DNA from: Anaerolineaceae bacterium
GTDB lineage: Bacteria; Chloroflexota; Anaerolineae; Anaerolineales; Anaerolineaceae
Assembly: GCA_030620065.1 (NCBI GenBank)
Contig: JAUXFJ010000034.1
Span: 1-10,171 of the forward strand
Direction of reading: 5' to 3'
Length of the DNA: 10,171 nt
The notes under the pieces were generated by a model. It saw only the letters and a list, made by a program, of their open reading frames with translations, ran no database searches and had not been told where the DNA came from. This document shows positions 6,162 through 10,171 of the stretch, piece after piece; position 1 is the stretch's first letter, and every line of letters begins with the position of its first letter. A program made the position numbers and the translations under genes.

Positions 6162-7718
6162 ATGGCAAAAAAAACAAATCTTGATTTCGCAAGCAGATTA
6201 AAGAATGTAACCGGTAAAGAGAAAATTGGGGTATTGAATGAATTGGCGGGGAATTATTGGGAGTTACCGCCTGATGAAAGAATAGAATTTGCCAAGCAGG
6301 CTATTGAGCTGTCAGAAAGTTTGCATGATGATAAATCCAAAGCTGAGGCTTGTAACCATTTAGGTGTAGCCTATAATAATTTAGGCGATAGTCAAAAATC
6401 CATTGATTATTTCCTTAAGGCTCTAAGGATCATGGAACAAATCAACGATAAAAATGGGATTGCTGACTCTTGCATTAATATAGGACAAGCGAATTTCTAT
6501 CTCGACAATTTTAATAAAGCGCTGGAATATTTTCAAAAGGCCCTGAAACTAAGAGAAGAAATAGGTGATAAGAAAACTATCTCTCAAACATTAATTCTAA
6601 TGGGGAATGTTAAAGGCAAAACCGCCAAGTATAAGGAAGCATTAGATTACTATTCCCAATCACTTTTGATAAAAAAGGAGATCAACGATCAGAGAGGCAT
6701 TTCCCAAATATATAATAATTTCGGGAATATTTATTTTAAGATTGGGGAGGGGGAAAAAGCTTTGGATTATTTATTAGAATCATTAAAAATTGACAGGAAT
6801 CTTGGTGATAAGTGGGAGATTGCCAACTCAACCTATAATATTGCAGAACAATATTTATTCAACAAGGAACATAAAAAAGCCTATCCTTATATACTTGAAT
6901 CATATAAATTATCAAAAGCTCTTAAAAATAAGGGATTAATTCGGGATAACTTATATAATTTCTCGTTGTATTACGAAATAAAAGGAGATTATAAAAAAGC
7001 TCTCAAGTATCAGAGAGCTTATTCGGAATTGACTAAAAGCATGTTTTCAGAGGAGCTCAGTGAAAAAGTCGCTGAAATGCAAACCAAGTATGAGACTGAA
7101 AAATTAGAAGAAGCAGTAACAGAACGGACACTTAAATTACAAAGAATCATTGAAACCACTATCCAGGCTACGGCAGCTATGGTTGAAGTGCGTGACCCCT
7201 ATACTGCTGGCCATCAAAAACGTGTGGGGGATATGGCTATGGCTATTGCCAGCCAGATGGGTTTTTCCGAATTTCGCTTAGAAGGTATTAAAATGGCGGG
7301 AATTGTCCATGACTTGGGTAAGATACATGTACCTGCCGAGATTCTTAGTAAGCCTGGTGGGCTAAGTGAAATTGAATTCGATATAATCAAAACCCACCCG
7401 CAAGTTGGTTTTGATCTGCTGAAGCATATTGAATTCCCATGGCCGATAGCGCAGATGGTTCTGCAGCATCATGAGATGATGGATGGCTCGGGATATCCGC
7501 AGGGCCTCAAGGGGGAGGAAATAATGCTCGAGGCAAGAATCCTAGCTGTGGCGGATGTGGTTGAAGCAATGTCATCATACAGACCTTATCGACCAGCTTT
7601 AGGTATAGAAAAAGCTTTGGCGGAAATCAACAAAAATAGGGGCCGCCTGTATGATCCTGAAGCGGTGGACGCCTGCCTGAAAATATTTGAGCAGGGATAC
7701 GAGCTGCCTAAGGCTTAG
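6162..7718 (+). CDS. TPR-repeat protein with C-terminal HD-GYP domain (cyclic-di-GMP phosphodiesterase)
   Basis: The 518-residue protein has no signal or membrane segment. Six tetratricopeptide repeats start at residues 61, 101, 141, 181, 221 and 261, each exactly 40 residues apart and separated by a (D/N)DK/GDK-type linker. A charged, probably coiled-coil helix (about 295-335) leads into an HD-GYP domain: RDPYTAGHQKRV (344-355), HDLGK (383-387), H412, HHE (436-438), GSGYP (442-446) and ADVVEAMSSYRPYRPA (464-479). All residues expected for the metal site and the GYP signature are present, so it should hydrolyse cyclic-di-GMP (or a related dinucleotide), with the TPR part acting as a protein-binding input. 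The TPR half is far more AT-rich than the HD-GYP half, which suggests fusion of parts with different histories. The SD is weak (AAGTGA region). It is converging with the ROK gene, so not in an operon with it. Confidence 0.9.
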   Translation: MAKKTNLDFASRLKNVTGKEKIGVLNELAGNYWELPPDERIEFAKQAIELSESLHDDKSKAEACNHLGVAYNNLGDSQKSIDYFLKALRIMEQINDKNGIADSCINIGQANFYLDNFNKALEYFQKALKLREEIGDKKTISQTLILMGNVKGKTAKYKEALDYYSQSLLIKKEINDQRGISQIYNNFGNIYFKIGEGEKALDYLLESLKIDRNLGDKWEIANSTYNIAEQYLFNKEHKKAYPYILESYKLSKALKNKGLIRDNLYNFSLYYEIKGDYKKALKYQRAYSELTKSMFSEELSEKVAEMQTKYETEKLEEAVTERTLKLQRIIETTIQATAAMVEVRDPYTAGHQKRVGDMAMAIASQMGFSEFRLEGIKMAGIVHDLGKIHVPAEILSKPGGLSEIEFDIIKTHPQVGFDLLKHIEFPWPIAQMVLQHHEMMDGSGYPQGLKGEEIMLEARILAVADVVEAMSSYRPYRPALGIEKALAEINKNRGRLYDPEAVDACLKIFEQGYELPKA

Positions 7719-7826
7719 GATCTATACAATTTCCTGTTTAGGCCAATGTCGGTATATTTAGTTCTTCGGATATCACAATTGTTCCTGTATTTAAAAGGGA
7801 TATGTTGGTGGATAAACAATACCGGC

Positions 7827-8807
7827 TTATCCCTGCCGGCGGAAGCGGTCGATGGCAGGTGAAAGCGCGCTGAGGTCGTTCAGGCGGCTGCCGAGTTTGG
7901 CAGGTAGCAAGCGTGGCAGAATCTCTAGTGGTACGCTTGTGGCAGTCTGTAAAGCCCTGCGCGCAGGCACGAGCATGGCTTCTTCGAGCAGGCTGCCGGG
8001 ATTACCGATGATCATCACTTCGGGGTGTAGCAATCGAACAAGCGGACAGAGCCCTTTGCCCAGCCATTCACCTGATTCAGCAAAGACTTTTAGCGCATTT
8101 TCGTCACCGTTATGAGCAGTTTCGACCAACTGGTAAGGACCCAGGTCAGCTTGCCAATACTGGGGGAAGCGCAGGCGTGCCAGCTCTACGATGCCAGGGG
8201 CACTGGCAAAACCGTTCAGTGAGCCTGGTAGCCCATAGCCCGCAGGACCTTGCTCAGCAAGGATAATGTCCCCCAAGTTGCCGGCATAACCGCCAGGACT
8301 GTGATAGACGAGCCCATCGGCAATGATGCCGGCGCGCACTGTGGGCTCCATGCTGATGAAGACCAGGTTCTTGAACCCCTGCCCAGCACCAAAATAATAT
8401 TCCGCCAGTGCGCCAGCATTCGCTTCCTGCTCGAGAAAGACCGGCAGGTTATAACGCATTGCTAGGCGACCTTTAATTGGGGCGTTTTTCCATTGAGGCA
8501 GATCCGGCGCAGAGACGAGCATACCGCGGTTGGTATCAATATCCCCGCTGATGGCAAGTGAGATTACTTCAGGGCCAGGCAGCCGCTGTGCTTGAACCAT
8601 GGAAAGCAGCTTTTCAGCAGCTTTGCAGATGATTTCGAGGGCATTAATAAAGGGCATGTCGAAGGGGGTGTCGATCTGCAGGCGTTCGTAGACGAGGCCG
8701 TTCATGTCCCCATAGACGAGCGCTGTGCGCACACCGTTAATGTTAAAACCGAGAATTTTGGCGGTTGGGTGCAGTTGAAGCTCTTGCTCTTTCTGGTTTA
8801 AAACCAT
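7827..8807 (-). CDS. ROK-family protein with degenerate active site (probable pseudokinase / sugar sensor)
   Basis: The 326-residue product aligns along its length with ROK sugar kinases: the first phosphate loop at 20-27, the central block LEQEANAGALAEYYFGAG (125-142), and the segment GGYAGNLGD (172-180). Key residues differ from the family. The DxGGTK loop is NINGVR (22-27), the catalytic Asp of the END motif is Glu (E126-Q127-E128), the zinc/sugar His of GEIGH is Asp (GNLGD, D180), and the CxCGxxGCxE zinc motif is replaced by a cysteine-free GYGLPGSLNGFAS (190-202). The sequence starts directly with the kinase fold, so there is no N-terminal helix-turn-helix as in ROK repressors. It is therefore probably not an active sugar kinase and may sense or bind a sugar. 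The SD GAGGG (8814-8818) supports ATG 8807. It is divergent from a TetR gene. Confidence 0.82.
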   Translation of the reverse strand: MVLNQKEQELQLHPTAKILGFNINGVRTALVYGDMNGLVYERLQIDTPFDMPFINALEIICKAAEKLLSMVQAQRLPGPEVISLAISGDIDTNRGMLVSAPDLPQWKNAPIKGRLAMRYNLPVFLEQEANAGALAEYYFGAGQGFKNLVFISMEPTVRAGIIADGLVYHSPGGYAGNLGDIILAEQGPAGYGLPGSLNGFASAPGIVELARLRFPQYWQADLGPYQLVETAHNGDENALKVFAESGEWLGKGLCPLVRLLHPEVMIIGNPGSLLEEAMLVPARRALQTATSVPLEILPRLLPAKLGSRLNDLSALSPAIDRFRRQG

Positions 8808-8840
8808 TTCATTCCCTCTTCTTTTATATTGTTTTGATCG

Positions 8841-8850
8841 ACACTAATTA
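8841..8850. repeat. Copy 1 of repeated motif ACACTAATTA
   Basis: The 10-mer ACACTAATTA occurs here and again at 9031-9040, each near the start of one of the two divergent genes; the match extends to ACACTAATTA[T/C]AA. This copy overlaps the possible -10 of the ROK gene. AATTAAACA also occurs twice (8866-8874 and 9025-9033). Confidence 0.6.
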
Positions 8851-8852
8851 TA
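8847..8852 (-). promoter_or_regulatory. Possible -10 box of the ROK gene
   Basis: The minus strand reads TATAAT, about 40 nt before the ROK ATG at 8807. No good -35 is present at 16-18 bp, so this is only a candidate. It overlaps the ACACTAATTA repeat, which would allow control by whatever binds that motif. Confidence 0.3.
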
Positions 8853-8855
8853 AAG

Positions 8856-8903
8856 CCTTTTAGCCAATTAAACAGCTAGGGATAAGGATTTGGCTGTAAA
8901 AGG
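8856..8903. repeat. Imperfect inverted repeat in the divergent intergenic region
   Basis: CCTTTTAGCC (8856-8865) and GGCTGTAAAAGG (8892-8903) can pair except for a two-base bulge (GT). The 26-nt loop is long. It lies in the leader/promoter region of the ROK gene. No T-tract follows in the proper place, so I do not call it a terminator. Confidence 0.3.
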
Positions 8904-8964
8904 GTTATAGATATCAGTCAAGATGTCACACGCCTTTTTTTGCCGACTTCGTTCATTGAAGTAC

Positions 8965-8992
8965 TTGACAGACAGTGGATATTGGCTATAAT
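8965..8992 (+). promoter_or_regulatory. Consensus sigma-70 promoter of the TetR-radical SAM operon
   Basis: TTGACA (8965-8970) and TATAAT (8987-8992) both match the consensus fully, with a 16-bp spacer. Transcription would start near 8999, leaving a leader of about 75 nt. Such a strong promoter in front of a regulator gene suggests it is normally held down by a repressor, most simply the TetR protein itself. Confidence 0.8.
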
Positions 8993-9023
8993 TGGTTTGA
9001 GCGAGATAATAAACACATGTCTA

Positions 9024-9040
9024 TAATTAAACACTAATTA
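9024..9040. promoter_or_regulatory. Candidate operator: TAATTA boxes 11 bp apart
   Basis: Two palindromic TAATTA boxes (9024-9029 and 9035-9040) lie one helical turn apart, inside AATTAAACACTAATTA. The second forms copy 2 of ACACTAATTA. The site is about 30 bp downstream of the -10 of the TetR promoter, so a bound repressor could block transcription. AT-rich DNA makes such matches easy by chance; the position and the second copy at 8841-8850 raise the odds. Confidence 0.4.
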
Positions 9041-9074
9041 CAATAATGAGTAATAAAAGGCTTGCGGAGGTGAA

Positions 9075-9848
9075 ATGGCCAGAAAAGTAGACCGACGGGT
9101 GCAAAGGACAAGGAAGTTGTTGCGTGAAAGCATGTTGGCGTTGATCATGGATCGCGGCTATGATGAGATCAACATTCAGGATATCACCGACCATGCCAAC
9201 CTGGGTAGGGCGACTTTTTATCTTCATCATAAAGACAAGGATGAACTGCTTGCAGATGTCATGCGACAGTTAATGGATGATTTCATTGATCAGGTACCGC
9301 AATTCATGAATTCTCAGTGGTATCTGGATGATATCAAACCGCTACAGAAGTATTTTGAGTTTGCTGAAGCGAATTATGATCTGTACCGCATCATGATCTT
9401 CGGGAAGGGTGGAATCACAGCTTCGCGCCAGCTTCATCAAAATATCGCCGATAATGTTCAGAAGTTGTTGGAGGATGAGATTGCGGCCACAGGTGCAGAA
9501 GCCGTGATACCGGTGACGTTTATCGCAAACCATTTGGCGGGGGCGCTGCTGGCGACCATCTTTTGGTGGTTGGATAACGATTTACCTTATTCGGCCGAGG
9601 AAATGGCTGTGATGTACCAACAGATTAACCGATTGAACCAGGAACAGCTGCTCAGGCTACCTGCATCAAAGGGACTTGTGGCAGCTTTCATCGAAAACCG
9701 TAAAGACAAGGACAAAGGAAAGAAAGATGACAAGCGTGAGCAGCGTGAAAGAAAACGAGAAGAGCGGCGGCAGAAAAAGCGCAGCAAGGATGAGGGCGAA
9801 GAGACCGACGCAACTCACGCTGATGAGAAAGCAACAAAAGAGGTATAG
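9075..9848 (+). CDS. TetR-family transcriptional regulator with long charged C-terminal tail
   Basis: The N-terminal residues 10-60 are a TetR DNA-binding domain: the helix-turn-helix NIQDITDHANLGRATFYLHHKDKDEL (starting at 33) is close to the family consensus, with the invariant ATFYLHHKDKDELL ending. Residues of about 75-190 form the ligand-binding/dimerisation domain, with an aromatic stretch TIFWWLDNDLPYSAEEMAVMY (161-181). Residues of about 208-257 are an unusual, low-complexity tail rich in Lys, Arg, Glu and Asp that makes the protein 257 residues, some 50 longer than usual. The SD GGAGG (9066-9070) lies 4 nt before ATG 9075. The stop is directly next to the start of a radical SAM gene, so the two are cotranscribed. 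It probably represses its own operon and perhaps the divergent ROK gene; the ligand is unknown. Confidence 0.88.
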   Translation: MARKVDRRVQRTRKLLRESMLALIMDRGYDEINIQDITDHANLGRATFYLHHKDKDELLADVMRQLMDDFIDQVPQFMNSQWYLDDIKPLQKYFEFAEANYDLYRIMIFGKGGITASRQLHQNIADNVQKLLEDEIAATGAEAVIPVTFIANHLAGALLATIFWWLDNDLPYSAEEMAVMYQQINRLNQEQLLRLPASKGLVAAFIENRKDKDKGKKDDKREQRERKREERRQKKRSKDEGEETDATHADEKATKEV

Positions 9849-10171
9849 ATGAATATATTATTGATATACCCTGAATTTCCGGATACTTTTTGGAGTTTCA
9901 AGCATGCGCTGAAATTTGTGCGTAAACGCTCATCTTCACCGCCGTTGGGGTTATTGACGGTCGCGGCCATGCTGCCGGGCACGTGGGAAAAGCGCTTGGT
10001 GGACATGAATGTGAACACGTTGAGGGACAGCGATATTGAATGGGCAGATATGGTTTTTATTAGTGCCATGACAGTGCAGCGTGACTCGGTGTTAAAAGTA
10101 TTGCTGCGCGCAAAGGCGCTTGATAAGCTGATTGTTGCCGGTGGACCATTATTTACTATGGAACCAGATGC
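9849..10171 (+). CDS. B12-binding domain radical SAM protein (N-terminal part, cut by window end)
   Basis: The 107 visible residues start NILLIYPEFPDTFWSFKHAL and continue with SSPPLGLLTVAAMLPGTWEKRLVDMNV, the typical opening of radical SAM proteins with an N-terminal cobalamin-binding domain of the type seen in DUF4070 and hopanoid-associated enzymes. The motifs PPLGLLTVAAMLP, the acidic VFISAMTVQRD and the glycine-rich IVAGGPLFTMEPDA fit the Rossmann-like cobalamin domain. The radical SAM CxxxCxxC cluster motif should lie downstream, outside the window. Function would be a radical methyl transfer or other SAM-radical reaction; the substrate cannot be inferred. ATG 9849 follows the tetR stop with no gap, with AGAGG in the end of tetR as SD. 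Confidence 0.82.
   Translation, partial: MNILLIYPEFPDTFWSFKHALKFVRKRSSSPPLGLLTVAAMLPGTWEKRLVDMNVNTLRDSDIEWADMVFISAMTVQRDSVLKVLLRAKALDKLIVAGGPLFTMEPD

Noticed and set aside
7719..7850. Inverted repeats between the converging HD-GYP and ROK genes (GGATAA 7810-7815 / TTATCC 7827-7832; CCGGC 7822-7826 / GCCGG 7835-7839)
   Set aside because: Short, overlapping the ROK stop, and without a T-tract on either strand; no terminator is convincing here.
7852..8801. Several open frames on the plus strand opposite the ROK gene
   Set aside because: The minus-strand ROK frame is complete, has an SD and aligns with a family throughout; the others are shadows.
1..10171. CRISPR array, tRNA, rRNA, transposase, integrase, toxin-antitoxin or defence system
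   Set aside because: Looked for spaced repeats, tRNA-like cloverleaf segments and the usual mobile or defence protein motifs; none seen in the frames.

Overview
The window looks like a chromosomal stretch from a moderate-GC bacterium, not a phage or plasmid. My best guess is a Chloroflexota (Anaerolineae-like) genome. That rests on the overall gene mix: a Fur-family regulator leading a Zn ABC operon, an LpxL-like acyltransferase paired with a CDP-alcohol phosphotransferase, a TetR protein with a long charged tail, and a B12-binding radical SAM protein. It is an inference; no single marker proves it.

Layout. Positions 1-461 (minus strand) hold the N-terminal part of a SlyD-type FKBP prolyl isomerase/metallochaperone. 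Divergent from it, 691-3655 form a compact zinc operon: a Zur-like repressor, a ZnuA-like binding protein, the ZnuC ATPase and the ZnuB permease, with overlapping ends. A TTGACA/TAAGAT promoter and an imperfect 19-bp palindrome sit just before the repressor gene, as expected for autoregulation by zinc. After an AT-rich gap with a perfect 9-bp-arm palindrome (3731-3752) comes a two-gene lipid cassette (3844-5585): an LpxL/PatA-like acyltransferase and a CDP-alcohol phosphatidyltransferase, closed by two tandem terminator-like hairpins.

A gap of about 490 bp (5672-6161) contains a GC-rich block with several small hairpins and an AT-rich part with only a doubtful 42-residue ORF. Next is a 518-residue cytoplasmic protein with six TPRs at an exact 40-residue pitch, a coiled coil and an HD-GYP cyclic-di-GMP phosphodiesterase domain. 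The TPR half is very AT-rich and the HD-GYP half is not, which suggests a domain fusion.

The right end is a divergent pair: a ROK-family protein on the minus strand (7827-8807) whose ATP-binding, catalytic and zinc-binding residues all look replaced, and a TetR regulator (9075-9848) driven by a perfect-hexamer sigma-70 promoter and followed with no gap by a B12-binding radical SAM gene cut by the window end. Repeated TAATTA-containing motifs lie in front of both divergent genes and are candidate operators.

I see no CRISPR array, tRNA, rRNA, transposase or phage gene. The most notable items are the ROK pseudokinase, the TPR/HD-GYP chimera, the structured intergenic block and the candidate operators.
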